A stretch of 64,000 nt of DNA from Actinomyces ruminicola (GCF_900103885.1 NZ_FNIM01000006.1:62001-126000), one strand, 5' to 3'. Shown: positions 17,588 to 27,526, counted from the stretch's first letter. Program-made: numbers and translations. The notes: generated by a model from the sequence alone, not told the origin.

Positions 17588-17819
17588 CGGCGCGGCTCCT
17601 CCTGCTCCTGATCCGATCCTGATCTCCGGTCTGCCGCGGCGTAGGGGCGCGCCGCCGACACGGCATCTCAGCATATGCGCATCGGCGCCTCCGCGCCGCC
17701 ACGACCCGCATCCGCTCGCCCGACATGGCACAAGAGCACGTAGGGTTGGCTCCGGACCGCGTACACCGCCCGCCGGACGGACGGCGCACGCGCCGACCGC
17801 ACCGCCCTCAGGAGGAACG

Positions 17820-19826
17820 ATGAGCACGACAGCGCCGTACGGGACCTGGCCCTCGCCGATCACCCCCGGCACCATCACCACCCGCACCCTCTCCCTGTCG
17901 CAGGTGCGTGTAGACGGCGGGGACACCTACTGGGTGGAGCAGCGCGCCTCCCAGGCCGGCCGCCAGGTCCTGCTGCGCCGCGACGGCGACGGCCAGATCG
18001 GCGAGGTGCTGCCGCTGACTCCGTCCGACGAGCTGGTGGACGCCCGCACCCGGGTGCACGAGTACGGCGGGCGCGCCTACGCCGTCGACTCCGGCATCAT
18101 CGTCGTCTCCCACGCCGGGGACGGACGGCTGTACCGCTACGACGTCGCCCACCGGCTGCGCGGCCTGGTGCCGCTGACCATCTACGGGGACGTCCGGCAC
18201 GGCGACCTGGAGATCGACACGGCCCGCGCCCTGGTGTACGCGGTGCGCGAGGACCACCGCGGTGATGGCGAACCGGTCAACTCGCTGGTGGCCATTCCAC
18301 TTGACGGCTCGGCGGCGCGCGACGACTCCGCCGTGACCACCATCGTCTCCGGAACCGACTTCGTGGTCTCCCCCACCCTGTCCCCCGACGGCGAGCACCT
18401 GGCCTGGATCACCTGGAACCACCCGGACATGCCCTGGGACAACGCCACCCTGCACGTCGGCGACCTGCGCCCGGACGGCACCATCGGCTCTCAGACCGTG
18501 GTCGACGGCGGCACCGGCTACTCCGTGTCCGAACCGCGTTGGACCGAGCAGGGCGAGCTCGTGCACGTGTCCAACGCCTCGGGCTTCTCGAACCTGTACC
18601 GCACCGAGGGCTTCCCGCGTCGCGGCACCAACCGCGAGGGCTGGACCGAGGCACTGCGCACCCGTCCCCTGCACCCGGTCGACGCGACCTTCACCTCCCC
18701 CGCCTGGATCCTGGGACCGCACCACTTCGACGTGCTCGACGGCGAGCACCTGATCGCCTCCTGGGCGCGCGACGGCGTGTGGCACCTGGGCACCGTCAAG
18801 CTGTCCAACGGGGAGCTGGAGGAGTGGAACGTGGGCTGGCAGCCCCTGGGGAACGTCGCCTCCTCCGCCGGCCGTGTGGTCATGCTGGCCGGCAGTGAGA
18901 CGGAACTGCCGAGCATCGTCGAGGTGCGCGGGCGGGAGGTGGAGGTCCTGCGCGGCTCGGGAGACTTCAACGCCCACGACGCCGGCATCTCCTTCGCCGA
19001 GCCCGTCTCCTGGTCCACCACCGACGGCGCCACCGCGCACGGCTTCTTCTACCCGCCGGCCTCCGCCGCCTACGTCGGCCCCGAGGACGAGCTGCCGCCC
19101 CTGATCGTGGGCGTGCACGGCGGCCCCACGGCGATGGACCGCACCGGTTACGACCTGCGCATCCAGTTCTGGACCAGCCGCGGATTCGCCTACCTGGCCG
19201 TCAACTACCGCGGCTCGACCGGCTACGGCTCGGACTACCGGCGCCTGCTCAACGGCAAGTGGGGCGTGTACGACGTCGACGACGTCGTCTCCGGGGCACA
19301 GTTCCTGGCCGCCTCCGGCAAGGTCGACCCGGCCCGCATCGCGGTGCGGGGCGCCTCCGCCGGCGGCTTCACGGCGCTCGCGGCGCTGGTCCGCTCCGAC
19401 GTGTTCAGCGCCGGCACCTCCCTGTACGGAGTGGCCGACCTGGCCCAGCTGGCCCGCACCACCCACAAGTTCGAGTCGCACTACATCCAGCGGCTCGTGG
19501 GCTCCGACGACCTGGATGATCCGGTATACGCCGAGCGCTCACCGCTCAACCACATCGACGACATCCACGCACCGCTCCTGCTGCTGCAGGGCAGCGCGGA
19601 CCCGATCATCCCGGCGGTGCAGGCCACCAGCATGTACGAGGCCGTCAAGGCCAAGGGGCTGCCGGTGGCGCTGGACGTGTTCCAGGGCGAGGGGCACGGG
19701 TTCAACCTGGCCGCCAATGCCCACCGGGCCCTCCAGGACGAGCTGAGCTTCTACGCGCAGGTATGGGACCTCGCTTCGCCGGTGACCGAGCGCGTCGTCC
19801 TTCGGGTCGACAACCTCGAGCGCTGA
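17820..19826 (+). CDS. S9 family prolyl oligopeptidase-type serine peptidase
   Basis: 668-aa cytoplasmic peptidase with no signal peptide. An N-terminal beta-propeller (repeats such as [20 protein letters not shown]) precedes an alpha/beta-hydrolase domain from about residue 400. The catalytic triad is Ser513 in GASAGGF, Asp594 in GSADPIIP and His626 in GEGHGF. The oxyanion strand GVHGGPTAM is also clear. The family cleaves short peptides, often after Pro or as acylaminoacyl-peptidases. Start ATG 17820 has AGGAGG 5 nt upstream. It is followed 13 nt later by the ClC gene. Confidence 0.9.
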   Translation: MSTTAPYGTWPSPITPGTITTRTLSLSQVRVDGGDTYWVEQRASQAGRQVLLRRDGDGQIGEVLPLTPSDELVDARTRVHEYGGRAYAVDSGIIVVSHAGDGRLYRYDVAHRLRGLVPLTIYGDVRHGDLEIDTARALVYAVREDHRGDGEPVNSLVAIPLDGSAARDDSAVTTIVSGTDFVVSPTLSPDGEHLAWITWNHPDMPWDNATLHVGDLRPDGTIGSQTVVDGGTGYSVSEPRWTEQGELVHVSNASGFSNLYRTEGFPRRGTNREGWTEALRTRPLHPVDATFTSPAWILGPHHFDVLDGEHLIASWARDGVWHLGTVKLSNGELEEWNVGWQPLGNVASSAGRVVMLAGSETELPSIVEVRGREVEVLRGSGDFNAHDAGISFAEPVSWSTTDGATAHGFFYPPASAAYVGPEDELPPLIVGVHGGPTAMDRTGYDLRIQFWTSRGFAYLAVNYRGSTGYGSDYRRLLNGKWGVYDVDDVVSGAQFLAASGKVDPARIAVRGASAGGFTALAALVRSDVFSAGTSLYGVADLAQLARTTHKFESHYIQRLVGSDDLDDPVYAERSPLNHIDDIHAPLLLLQGSADPIIPAVQATSMYEAVKAKGLPVALDVFQGEGHGFNLAANAHRALQDELSFYAQVWDLASPVTERVVLRVDNLER

Positions 19827-19839
19827 CGGCACCGAGGCC

Positions 19840-21747
19840 GTGGCGGTGGGCGCGCCCGGGCGGCCCGTTGGCGGTCGGTTGCGGGCCCGTGCGCTGAACC
19901 TGCTGCGTTATCACCGCACGGGGCTGTTCATCCTGGCGGTGCTCACCGGCCTGACCGCCGGGGCGGGCGCTGTCGTCTTCCGGGTGGGCATCGACCTGTG
20001 GACGCGGGTGCTGACCGGCACCACCGACTACACCCGGGCGCTGGGCGCCTCCACCGGCGTGCTGTCCGCCCTGGGCCCGTGGTTCCTGGTGGCAGCACCC
20101 GTCATTTCCGGTCTGCTGGTGGGCCCGCTCATGCAGCGCCTGGGCGCCACCAGCACCGGACACGGCGTATCGGGGGTCATCTGGTCGGCGCGCCGGTCGG
20201 ACGGGACCATGGCACCCGGGTCGGCGGCGGCGGGTGTCCTTGCCGCCGCCCTGACCATCGGCGGGGGCGGCTCCGTCGGGCCCGAGGGCCCCATCGCCGA
20301 GCTGGGCGCGAGCACGGCCACCGTCTTCGGGCGGCGGCTGGGCCTGCCCCGCCGCTCGGCGCGCCTGCTGGCGGCCGCGGGCGCGGCCGCGGGCATCGCT
20401 GCCGCGTTCAACACCCCACTGGCCGGGGCGTTCTTCGCCCTGGAGGTCATCCTCATGGACTTCACGGTGGACGCCTTCGCCTTCGTGGTGCTGGCATGCG
20501 TGGCCTCCACGGTGCTGTCCCACCACCTGCTGGGAACCACGCTGTCGCTGTCCCTGCCCGCCCTCGACCTGCACGGCGACGCCCAGCTGGTGTGGGTGGC
20601 GCTGCTCGGTCTGGTGGGCGGCGCGGTCGGGGTCGGCTTCTCCCGGAGTCGCTACCTGGTCGGTGATCTGCTGGGCGCCGTCGGCGACCGGCTGCGCCTG
20701 CCCGCCTGGCTCCGGCCCGGGGTCGGAGGCGTGCTGGTGGGGGCGCTGCTGCTGGCCGTGCCTGAGGTGTACGGCGAGTCCTCCGCCGTGCTGGACCGCG
20801 CGCTGGACGGCGGTTACTCGACGGCGGTCCTGCTGGGGCTGACGGCGGCGAAGCTCCTGGCCACCTCGGTGACGCTGGGCGTGGGCATGGCCGGGGGCGT
20901 CTTCGCCCCCTCCCTGTGCATCGGCGCCACCCTGGGAGCGGCCTTCGGCACCGCGCTCGCCCCGGACCGCCCCGAGGCGGCCGCCGTCTTCGGAGTGATC
21001 GGCATGGGGGCGGTCTTCTCCGGGGCCGCGCGCGCCCCGATCACCGGCACCGTGCTGATCATCGAGATGACCGGCCAGTACGGCCTGCTGCTACCGCTGA
21101 TGCTGGCCGTGGCGCTGGCCACCACCATGAGCCGGTTCCTCACCCGCACGACGATCTACACCGAGGAGCTGCGCCGCCGCGGGGACGACATCGAGGACCC
21201 GCTGCACACCACCCTCATTGGCCGGGCGAACGCCCGCAGCATCATGCATCAGCCCCCGGCGCTCCTGCCGGTCACCGCCTCCCTGGTTGAGGCCGCTGAC
21301 GTGCTGCGGGCCGCCGGCGTACCGCGTCTTCCCGTGGTGGCGCCGGTGGTCGGCGGCGGTCGGCCGAATGCCCCCGCCGGGGCTGCCTCCGGCGCGGTGT
21401 GGCGGGGCTGTGTCTCCGCCGTCGCCGTAGCGGAGGCGCGCTCACGCGCCGACCGGGAGGCGCCGCGGCAGGTCGGCGAGCTCCCGCTGGACCGGGTCCG
21501 GGTCAGCGGCGACGACGATGCCGGGCATGTGCTGGAGACCCTGATCGAGTCCCATCTGGAGGCGGTGCCCGTAACCGAACCGCTTCCGGGGTCAGACGGC
21601 GAGCTGCGCCTGATCGGCTGGGTGAGCCAGGAGGACATGGTGCGGCGGCTGTACCGGCAACAGCGCCGGGCCCTCGAGGCCGCCGAGCAGCGCACCTCCT
21701 TCGGCTCGCGCACGCAGGCGTGGCTGCGGCGCCGACGCGCGCGCTGA
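19840..21747 (+). CDS. ClC-family chloride channel/transporter with CBS domains
   Basis: 635-aa integral membrane protein with about 10-12 hydrophobic helices, then a cytoplasmic C-terminal CBS pair (about residues 465-615). ClC signatures are a GHGVSG in place of GSGIP, GGGGSVGPEGPIAELG carrying the gating glutamate, GVFAPSLCIGATLGAAFG and a late RAPITGTVLIIEMTG. The family moves chloride, often in exchange for protons. The first CBS domain is interrupted by an Ala/Gly-rich insertion (around residue 505). Start GTG 19840 or 19846; no clear Shine-Dalgarno, and the upstream peptidase ends 13 nt before. Confidence 0.88.
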   Translation: MAVGAPGRPVGGRLRARALNLLRYHRTGLFILAVLTGLTAGAGAVVFRVGIDLWTRVLTGTTDYTRALGASTGVLSALGPWFLVAAPVISGLLVGPLMQRLGATSTGHGVSGVIWSARRSDGTMAPGSAAAGVLAAALTIGGGGSVGPEGPIAELGASTATVFGRRLGLPRRSARLLAAAGAAAGIAAAFNTPLAGAFFALEVILMDFTVDAFAFVVLACVASTVLSHHLLGTTLSLSLPALDLHGDAQLVWVALLGLVGGAVGVGFSRSRYLVGDLLGAVGDRLRLPAWLRPGVGGVLVGALLLAVPEVYGESSAVLDRALDGGYSTAVLLGLTAAKLLATSVTLGVGMAGGVFAPSLCIGATLGAAFGTALAPDRPEAAAVFGVIGMGAVFSGAARAPITGTVLIIEMTGQYGLLLPLMLAVALATTMSRFLTRTTIYTEELRRRGDDIEDPLHTTLIGRANARSIMHQPPALLPVTASLVEAADVLRAAGVPRLPVVAPVVGGGRPNAPAGAASGAVWRGCVSAVAVAEARSRADREAPRQVGELPLDRVRVSGDDDAGHVLETLIESHLEAVPVTEPLPGSDGELRLIGWVSQEDMVRRLYRQQRRALEAAEQRTSFGSRTQAWLRRRRAR

Positions 21748-21761
21748 GCCCGCGCTCGGGC

Positions 21762-22241
21762 TCACGACCGATCGCGGTGGACGGTCCCCTGGATCGTGTC
21801 GGAGATGTCGGTGATGCGCTCGGCATTGGTGACGATGCGGCGCGGGTCCGCCAGCCACAGCTGCAGGGCCCCAACCAGCGGCAGCAGCACCGGCAGGTAC
21901 CACAGCGCCGCGCCCCACTGCGACCAGGCGGTGCCGGACCCGCCGGCCAGGTTGACGCCGAGCAGCCCCAATGCCTCCAGCACCAGGCAGGCCCACCCGA
22001 CCCGGCGCATGCGCCGGCCGTTGTGGGCCACCGCCACGGCCAGAACCAGGTAGCCCGCCCCGGCCAGCATGCTGAGTGCGGCCGGCAGGCGGCTTCCCGC
22101 GCCCGCGCGGGCCAGGGCGACGAAGGCGGGAAGCAGGATCACCAGACCGAAGATCGCGAAGACCCCGACGAGAGCGCGTCCCCAGCCATGCGCGGGGCGG
22201 CGCGTGTCGTTGAGGGCCCGCGGCTGGAAAGACTCATCCAT
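21762..22241 (-). CDS. Hypothetical four-helix membrane protein
   Basis: 159 aa. A short polar N-terminus is followed by four hydrophobic segments (VGVFAIFGLVILLPAFVALA, ALSMLAGAGYLVLAVAVA, a third near residues 78-95 and ALWYLPVLLPLVGALQLWL). The charged C-terminal tail reads VTNAERITDISDTIQG. No family is recognised beyond a general resemblance to small actinobacterial membrane proteins. Start ATG 22241 has GAGG at a long spacing. It is divergent from pepA, about 100 nt apart. Confidence 0.7.
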   Translation of the reverse strand: MDESFQPRALNDTRRPAHGWGRALVGVFAIFGLVILLPAFVALARAGAGSRLPAALSMLAGAGYLVLAVAVAHNGRRMRRVGWACLVLEALGLLGVNLAGGSGTAWSQWGAALWYLPVLLPLVGALQLWLADPRRIVTNAERITDISDTIQGTVHRDRS

Positions 22242-22331
22242 GCGGTAGCTGACCTCGTGTTTAACTGCGGGCCCGCGGTTCGGGCCGACGGTGCCGGACG
22301 ACGCCTCGGCGAGTGGCCGGCCCTGCGACGT

Positions 22332-22337
22332 TACCAT
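22332..22337 (+). promoter_or_regulatory. Leaderless -10 (TACCAT) of pepA
   Basis: TACCAT stands 7 nt before ATG 22345 with no Shine-Dalgarno between them, which supports both this start and leaderless transcription. Confidence 0.55.
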
Positions 22338-22344
22338 TCCCCGC

Positions 22345-23916
22345 ATGACTGCGATTACGACTTCCAGCCTGCCGCCCGCTGCGGCGGGCGGTGATGTCCT
22401 GGTCCTGGCCGCACGCGCCGCCGACGGCGCCCCGGCGCTGCTCACCACGGATGCCGCCCTGGACCTGGCTTCGGAATTGGGCGTCCTGGCGGAACTGCTG
22501 CCCAGTCTTGGCTTCACCGGCGCCACCGACGCACTCGTGCGGGTACCCGCGGCGGCCCTGGGGCGGGGCGGGAGCCGCGTACTCGCCCCAACCCTGCTGG
22601 TGGTTGGTACCGGTGACGCATCCGACACCGCCGCGCTGCGGCGCGCGGCGGGGCGGGCCGCCCGCGACCTGGCGGGCACCGGCCACGCGGTATTCGCCCT
22701 TCCCGCCGACACCGCCGAGGAGCTGGCCGCCGTGGCCGAGGGCGCGCTTGAGGGGGCGTACGCCTGGTCGCGCCGGGTTCCCGAGGCGCCCACTCCCCTG
22801 GCCCGGGTCACGGTGCTGACCCCGCTGGCCCCGGCGCCGCGCACGCTGCTGCACCGCAGCCCGGAGGACCCCTCCGCGCCGGTGATCGAGCGTGCCCGGA
22901 TCCTAGCAGAGGCCGTGGCCGCGGCCCGGGACCTGGTCAACGACCCACCCGCCCGACTCACGCCGGTGGCCTTCGCCGACCACGCCCGGCGGGAGGCCGA
23001 CGCCGTCGGACGCGGTCAGGGACGGCTGGACTTCGAGGTCTACGACGAGCGGCGGTTGGCGGACGAGGGGTTCGGCGGCATCGCGGGCGTCGGCCAGGGC
23101 GCGGTGCACCCGCCCCGGCTGGTCCGCCTGGAGTGGACGCCCAAGCTCTCCAAGGCGCGCCGCCGCGCGGCGGCGCACGTGGCGCTGGTCGGCAAGGGCA
23201 TTACTTTCGACTCCGGCGGCCTGTCGCTCAAGCCCCCGGCCTCCATGCCGGCCATGAAGTCCGATATGGCCGGTGCCGCCACGGTGCTGTCCGCCACCTT
23301 GGCCGCGGCCCGCCTGGGGCTGCCGGTACGGGTGACTGCCTGGCTCGCCCTGGCCGAGAACCTCCCCGGCGGGGCGGCGCAGCGGCCCGGAGACATCGTG
23401 ACCATGTTCGATGGAACCACCGTGGAGGTGACCAACACGGACGCCGAGGGCCGCCTGGTGATGGCCGACGCCCTGGCCGCAGCGGTCGCGGAGGAGCCGG
23501 ACGTCGTGCTGGATGTCGCCACCCTCACCGGAGCCCAGATCGTGGCGCTCGGTGAGCGCACCGCCGGAGTGATGGGCCAGGCGCGCGATGCGGTCGTGGC
23601 CGCGGCCGCACGCGCCGGTGAGGACTTCTGGCCCATGCCGCTGCCGGAGCATCTGCGGGCCAATCTGGACTCCCCCTTCGCCGACCTGCGCAATGCCGCA
23701 GTGGGCAACCGGGCCGGCGGCATGCTCGTTGCGGGGCTGTTCCTGAGCAGCTTCGTCGGCGACACCCCGTGGGCGCATCTCGATATCGCCGGGCCCGCCT
23801 ACAACGAGAAGGCCGCGTGGGGGCTGACCCCGCAGGGCGGCACCGGATTCGGCGTGCCCACGCTGCTGACCTTCTTGGAGGAACGGGCGGCCGTCGCACA
23901 GGCCACCGCCGATTGA
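22345..23916 (+). CDS. pepA: Leucyl aminopeptidase (M17)
   Basis: 523-aa cytosolic dizinc aminopeptidase of the M17 family, removing N-terminal Leu and other residues from peptides. Metal ligands and active site are in VGKGITFDSGGLSLKP (about residues 285-300), MKSDMAGAATV and the family signature NTDAEGRL. The N-terminal half (about residues 1-180) is the less conserved regulatory domain. The start is chosen at ATG 22345 because a TACCAT box lies 7 nt before it. It precedes lpd and the E2 gene, an order conserved in other actinobacteria. Confidence 0.93.
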   Translation: MTAITTSSLPPAAAGGDVLVLAARAADGAPALLTTDAALDLASELGVLAELLPSLGFTGATDALVRVPAAALGRGGSRVLAPTLLVVGTGDASDTAALRRAAGRAARDLAGTGHAVFALPADTAEELAAVAEGALEGAYAWSRRVPEAPTPLARVTVLTPLAPAPRTLLHRSPEDPSAPVIERARILAEAVAAARDLVNDPPARLTPVAFADHARREADAVGRGQGRLDFEVYDERRLADEGFGGIAGVGQGAVHPPRLVRLEWTPKLSKARRRAAAHVALVGKGITFDSGGLSLKPPASMPAMKSDMAGAATVLSATLAAARLGLPVRVTAWLALAENLPGGAAQRPGDIVTMFDGTTVEVTNTDAEGRLVMADALAAAVAEEPDVVLDVATLTGAQIVALGERTAGVMGQARDAVVAAAARAGEDFWPMPLPEHLRANLDSPFADLRNAAVGNRAGGMLVAGLFLSSFVGDTPWAHLDIAGPAYNEKAAWGLTPQGGTGFGVPTLLTFLEERAAVAQATAD

Positions 23917-23952
23917 GGGGATGAACACGCCCCGCGAAGGTGACGCATGCCG

Positions 23953-23958
23953 TAGGCT
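23953..23958 (+). promoter_or_regulatory. Candidate -10 (TAGGCT) of lpd
   Basis: TAGGCT lies 37 nt after the pepA stop and about 105 nt before the lpd start. The DosR-like palindrome at 23963-23976 would then cover the transcription start, an unusual place for an activator and more like a repressor site. Confidence 0.4.
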
Positions 23959-23962
23959 GTCT

Positions 23963-23976
23963 GGGACTCTGGTCCC
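23963..23976. promoter_or_regulatory. DosR-like palindrome in the lpd leader
   Basis: GGGACTCTGGTCCC: both 5-bp arms match GGGAC-N4-GTCCC perfectly, while two of the four central bases depart from TWWA. Weaker than the pflB and aceE boxes and oddly placed relative to the candidate -10. Confidence 0.4.
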
Positions 23977-24064
23977 CGTTCGCGGGACGACGGCCATTGC
24001 CGGCCGCCAACAATCATTGCCGACCACGGCCGATCACGGCCGACTACGAAAAGGGATCATCTAC

Positions 24065-25474
24065 GTGACTGACACAGCTGTGATTGACGGAGCAGGTACC
24101 GCTGCAGACGCGGTTTACGACATGGTCGTCCTCGGCGGCGGCTCAGGCGGTTACGCGGCGGCGCTGCGCGGCGCCCAGCTGGGGCTGCGCGTGGCGCTGG
24201 TCGAGGCGGACAAGGTGGGCGGCACCTGTCTGCACCGCGGCTGTGTGCCCACCAAGGCGATCCTGCATTCTGCGGAGACGGCGGAGGCGATTCGCCATGC
24301 CGGCGTCGTCGGCCTCAGGGCGACCCTTGAGGGCGTCGACATGCCCGCCATCCAGGAGTACAAGAACAGCGTGGTCGCGCGCATGTACAAGGGTCTGCAG
24401 GGCCTGGTCTCCGCCCGCGGCATCGACGTGATCTCCGGCTGGGGCCGCCTGGTCGCGGCCGACACCGTGGAGGTGGGCGGCCGACGCTACCGGGGCAGGA
24501 ACGTGATCCTCGCGTCCGGCTCCTACTCCAAGACCATGGGACAGGAGATCTCCGGCCCGGTGCTCACCAGCGAGCAGGCCCTCGAGCTCGACCACGTACC
24601 CGCATCGGCGGTGATCCTGGGCGGCGGGGTGATCGGCGTCGAGTTCGCCTCCGCCTGGGCCAGTCTGGGGACCCGCGTGACGATCATCGAGGCCCTGCCG
24701 CACCTGGTGCCCAATGAGGATGAGGCGATCTCCAAGCAGCTCGAGCGCGCCTTCCGCAAGCGCCGGATCGACTTCCGCACCGGCACCCGCTTCGAGTCGG
24801 TGGAGCGCAGCGACGGCGGCGTGCAGGTGCGCACCGCCGACGGCGCGGTCATTGACGCCGAGGTCCTGCTCATCGCGGTGGGGCGCGGCCCGGCCACCGC
24901 GAACCTGGGCCTGGAGGAGGTGGGCGTGTCCATGGACCGCGGCTTCGTACTGGCCGACCCGTACGGGCGCACCAATGTGCCCGGGGTTTGGGCGGTCGGC
25001 GACATCGTGCCCGGGGTGCAGCTGGCGCATCGCGGCTTCGCCCAGGGCATCGCCGTCGCCGAGCGGATCGCGGGCCTGAGCCCGGAGCCGGTGGACGATG
25101 TCAAGGTGCCCAAGGTGACCTTCTGCGAGCCTGAGATCGCCTCCGTGGGCCTGTCCGAGGCACGTGCGGCTGAGCTCCACGGAGCAGAGAACATCGTCAC
25201 CAGCCAGTTCAATGTCGCCGGCAACGCCAAGTCCCAGATTCTGGGGACTCAGGGCTTCGTGAAGCTGGTGTCCCTCAAGGACGGCCCCATCCTCGGCTTC
25301 CACGCCATCGGCACCCGCATGGGCGAGCAGATCGGCGAGGGACAGCTGATCGTGTCCTGGGAGGCCGACGCCAACGACGTCGCCGCCCTCGTGCATGCCC
25401 ACCCCACCCAGAACGAGGCCATTGGCGAGGCCGCCATGGCGTTGGCCGGAAAGCCGCTGCACAATCACGGCTGA
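24065..25474 (+). CDS. lpdA: Dihydrolipoyl dehydrogenase (E3)
   Basis: 469-aa flavoprotein disulfide reductase that reoxidises dihydrolipoamide of 2-oxoacid dehydrogenase complexes with NAD. The FAD fingerprint is VVLGGGSGGYAAALRGAQLG (from about residue 22) and the redox disulfide is CX4C in GTCLHRGCVPTK. The NAD fold has ILGGGVIGVEFAS, the second FAD motif is GVWAVGDIVPGVQLAH, and the C-terminal catalytic HAHPTQNE is present. GTG 24065 is the start, with AAAGGGA upstream; the longer in-frame ORF covers an untranslated leader. The E2 gene follows after 65 nt. Confidence 0.95.
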   Translation: MTDTAVIDGAGTAADAVYDMVVLGGGSGGYAAALRGAQLGLRVALVEADKVGGTCLHRGCVPTKAILHSAETAEAIRHAGVVGLRATLEGVDMPAIQEYKNSVVARMYKGLQGLVSARGIDVISGWGRLVAADTVEVGGRRYRGRNVILASGSYSKTMGQEISGPVLTSEQALELDHVPASAVILGGGVIGVEFASAWASLGTRVTIIEALPHLVPNEDEAISKQLERAFRKRRIDFRTGTRFESVERSDGGVQVRTADGAVIDAEVLLIAVGRGPATANLGLEEVGVSMDRGFVLADPYGRTNVPGVWAVGDIVPGVQLAHRGFAQGIAVAERIAGLSPEPVDDVKVPKVTFCEPEIASVGLSEARAAELHGAENIVTSQFNVAGNAKSQILGTQGFVKLVSLKDGPILGFHAIGTRMGEQIGEGQLIVSWEADANDVAALVHAHPTQNEAIGEAAMALAGKPLHNHG

Positions 25475-25539
25475 CCACGCAACCGTCCGACTGATCCAAC
25501 TCCGTCAATCCGGAAACCTACGAGGAAGAGATTGCCCAA

Positions 25540-26922
25540 ATGTCCGAGTCCGTGAAGATGCCCGCGCTGGGCGAGTCGGTTACCGAGGGAACCGTCTCCT
25601 CCTGGCTGAAGTCCGTGGGAGACACCGTCGAGGTCGGCGAGCCCCTGCTCGAGGTGGCCACCGACAAGGTGGACACCGAGGTCCCCTCCCCGGTCGCCGG
25701 CACCCTGCTGGAGATCCGCGTCGCCGCTGACGAGACCGTCGAGGTCGGCGCCGTCCTGGCGATCGTGGGCGACCCGGCCGAGGCGGCCGAGGCGGCCGGC
25801 GCACCCGCGGCGCCCGCACCGCAGGAGTCCGCGCCCGCTCCCGCGCCGACTGCTCCTGCCCCCGCGGCCCCCGCACCCGAGCCCGCAGCCCCGGTCTCGG
25901 AGCCGGCCGCCGCGCCGCCGTCGGCGGCTTATGTGACCCCGATTGTGCGCAAGCTCGCCCGCGAGCGGGGTGTCGACCTGGCCACCGTTACCGGCACCGG
26001 CATCGGCGGGCGCATCCGCAAGCAGGATGTGGAGGCCGCTGCGGCGCAGGCCGAGGCCGCCCGCAGTGCGGCCGCACCCGCGGCCCCCCAGGCAGAGGCT
26101 GCGGCGGCTACTGCGCCCGTGGCGGAGGCGGCTGCCGAGCCCGTGCCGTCGGCTCCCGCCACTGCGGGCGATGCCCGGCCCGCGCCGACGGCGGACGGCA
26201 GCGAGCTGCGTGGCCGGACCGAGAAGATGAGCAGGCTGCGCCGCCTGATCAGTGAGCGGATGATGGCCTCGCTGCAGACCTCCGCGCAGCTGACCACGGT
26301 CGTCGAGGTCGATATCACCCGCGTCGCCGCCCTGCGGGCCCGTGCCAAGAACGAGTTCCTGGCGCGCAATGGCACCAAGCTCACCTACCTGCCGTTCTTC
26401 GTCGCCGCCGCGACCGAGGCGCTGAAGGCCCACCCGAAGCTGAACGCCACCATCGGCGACGGCCAGGTCACCTACCACGACGTCGAGCACATCGGCATCG
26501 CGGTCGACACGCCGCGCGGTCTGTACGTGCCGGTGGTCAAGCACGCCGGCGACCTGAACATCCCGGGCCTGGCCAAGCGCATCAACGATCTGGCCGCACG
26601 CACCCGCGACAACCGGGTCGACCCGGGCGAGCTGTCCGGCGCCACCTTCACGATCACCAACACCGGCTCCGGCGGCGCGCTGTTCGACACCCCGATCATC
26701 AACCAGCCGGAGGTCGCCATCCTGGGGCTGGGGGCGATCACCCGCCAGCCGCGTGTGGTCAAGGACGCCGACGGCAACGAGGTCATCGCCGTGCGCTCGG
26801 TGTGCTACCTGTCGCTGTCCTACGACCACCGGCTGATCGACGGCGCGGACGCCTCCCGGTACCTGATGACGGTCAAGAAGCGTCTGGAGGAGGGCGACTT
26901 CGCCGGCGAGCTGGGGCTCTGA
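25540..26922 (+). CDS. sucB: Dihydrolipoamide acyltransferase E2 (PDH/OGDH type)
   Basis: 460 aa. There is one lipoyl domain (residues 1-77) with the lipoylated Lys43 in TDKVDTE, then a long Ala/Pro linker. The E3/E1-binding domain follows ([32 protein letters not shown], about 128-162), then a second linker and the acyltransferase core with catalytic His430 in SYDHRLIDG. It resembles the actinobacterial sucB-type E2, which in several actinobacteria serves pyruvate dehydrogenase. The only E1 in the window is aceE at 53975-56728, so acetyl transfer is the likely job. Start ATG 25540; a perfect palindromic terminator follows at 26973-27004. Confidence 0.9.
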   Translation: MSESVKMPALGESVTEGTVSSWLKSVGDTVEVGEPLLEVATDKVDTEVPSPVAGTLLEIRVAADETVEVGAVLAIVGDPAEAAEAAGAPAAPAPQESAPAPAPTAPAPAAPAPEPAAPVSEPAAAPPSAAYVTPIVRKLARERGVDLATVTGTGIGGRIRKQDVEAAAAQAEAARSAAAPAAPQAEAAAATAPVAEAAAEPVPSAPATAGDARPAPTADGSELRGRTEKMSRLRRLISERMMASLQTSAQLTTVVEVDITRVAALRARAKNEFLARNGTKLTYLPFFVAAATEALKAHPKLNATIGDGQVTYHDVEHIGIAVDTPRGLYVPVVKHAGDLNIPGLAKRINDLAARTRDNRVDPGELSGATFTITNTGSGGALFDTPIINQPEVAILGLGAITRQPRVVKDADGNEVIAVRSVCYLSLSYDHRLIDGADASRYLMTVKKRLEEGDFAGELGL

Positions 26923-26972
26923 CGCCAACCGCCGCATAAGCGAAGTTCGCATCACCGCTCATGCCAAAGGCA

Positions 26973-27004
26973 GATGGGCCCGCACCAATTGGTGCGGGCC
27001 CATC
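26973..27004. terminator. Perfect 32-bp palindrome, terminator of lpd-E2
   Basis: GATGGGCCCGCACCAA is followed at once by its complement, giving a 14-bp usable stem with a 4-nt loop. It stands 50 nt after the E2 stop. It can act in both directions; the tail on the plus strand (CTGTTC) is only mildly T-rich. Confidence 0.8.
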
Positions 27005-27380
27005 CTGTTCCCGTGGCTTGTCACTTGTGCGGGCTCGGTCGACGCGCCGGAGGCGTTACTGCGTGCAGCTGTGGACCAATTGCGCCGGGGCCTCGGAGGT
27101 CGTGCGACTCTGGCGCTGGCACTACGGGGGTGCCTGCTGAGGAGACGCCCCAGTCGGCCGGGACCAGTCGGCCCGGACCAGGGGGCGTGGTGTGCCAGGA
27201 GTGACAGCCGGGGCATGCGACGGACAGCATCCGACCCCTCGGGTCTTGGGGACGTGCCGATCCGGGCGCTGACAGCAGGCGTCTTTCACTCAACGGCCGG
27301 TGCGCAACGGCAAGCCCTCGTGAGCCCACCCCCGCATCACCCCAGACACTCACGCCGCCTCGCCCTCCACCCGCACGCAC

Positions 27381-27456
27381 CACTTGGACCGCCACTGTCC
27401 ACTCGGACCGCCATTCTCCACTTGGACCGCGCGTGTCCACTTGGACCGCCTCAGAG
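27381..27456 (+). repeat. Array of four 19-bp repeats with core CACTTGGACCG
   Basis: Units start at 27381, 27400, 27419 and 27438, an exact 19-bp period. Each begins CACTTGGACC (unit 2 has CACTCGGACC). The period is not a multiple of 3, so this is not a protein repeat. The surrounding 26923-27635 gap holds no convincing gene, only the terminator at 26973-27004, this array, its opposed partner at 27470-27526 and the promoter dyad at 27589-27632. Confidence 0.85.
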
Positions 27457-27469
27457 CGCGTCTTGGACG

Positions 27470-27526
27470 GTCCAAACGGCGGCAGGCGGCCCAAACGGCG
27501 GCAGGCGGTCCAACCGTGCGCGGACG
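27470..27526 (-). repeat. Opposed array of three 19-bp repeats with core GTCCAA
   Basis: Units start at 27470, 27489 and 27508, again exactly 19 bp apart. The first two differ at a single base (GTCCAAACGGCGGCAGGCG versus GCCCAAACG...). GTCCAA is the complement of the TTGGAC core of the first array, so the two arrays face each other. The junction is the small palindrome TTGGAC-G-GTCCAA at 27463-27475. Confidence 0.8.

Noticed and set aside
27381-27526. CRISPR array
   Set aside because: Repeats are contiguous with a 19-bp period and no unique spacers of proper size; no cas genes.
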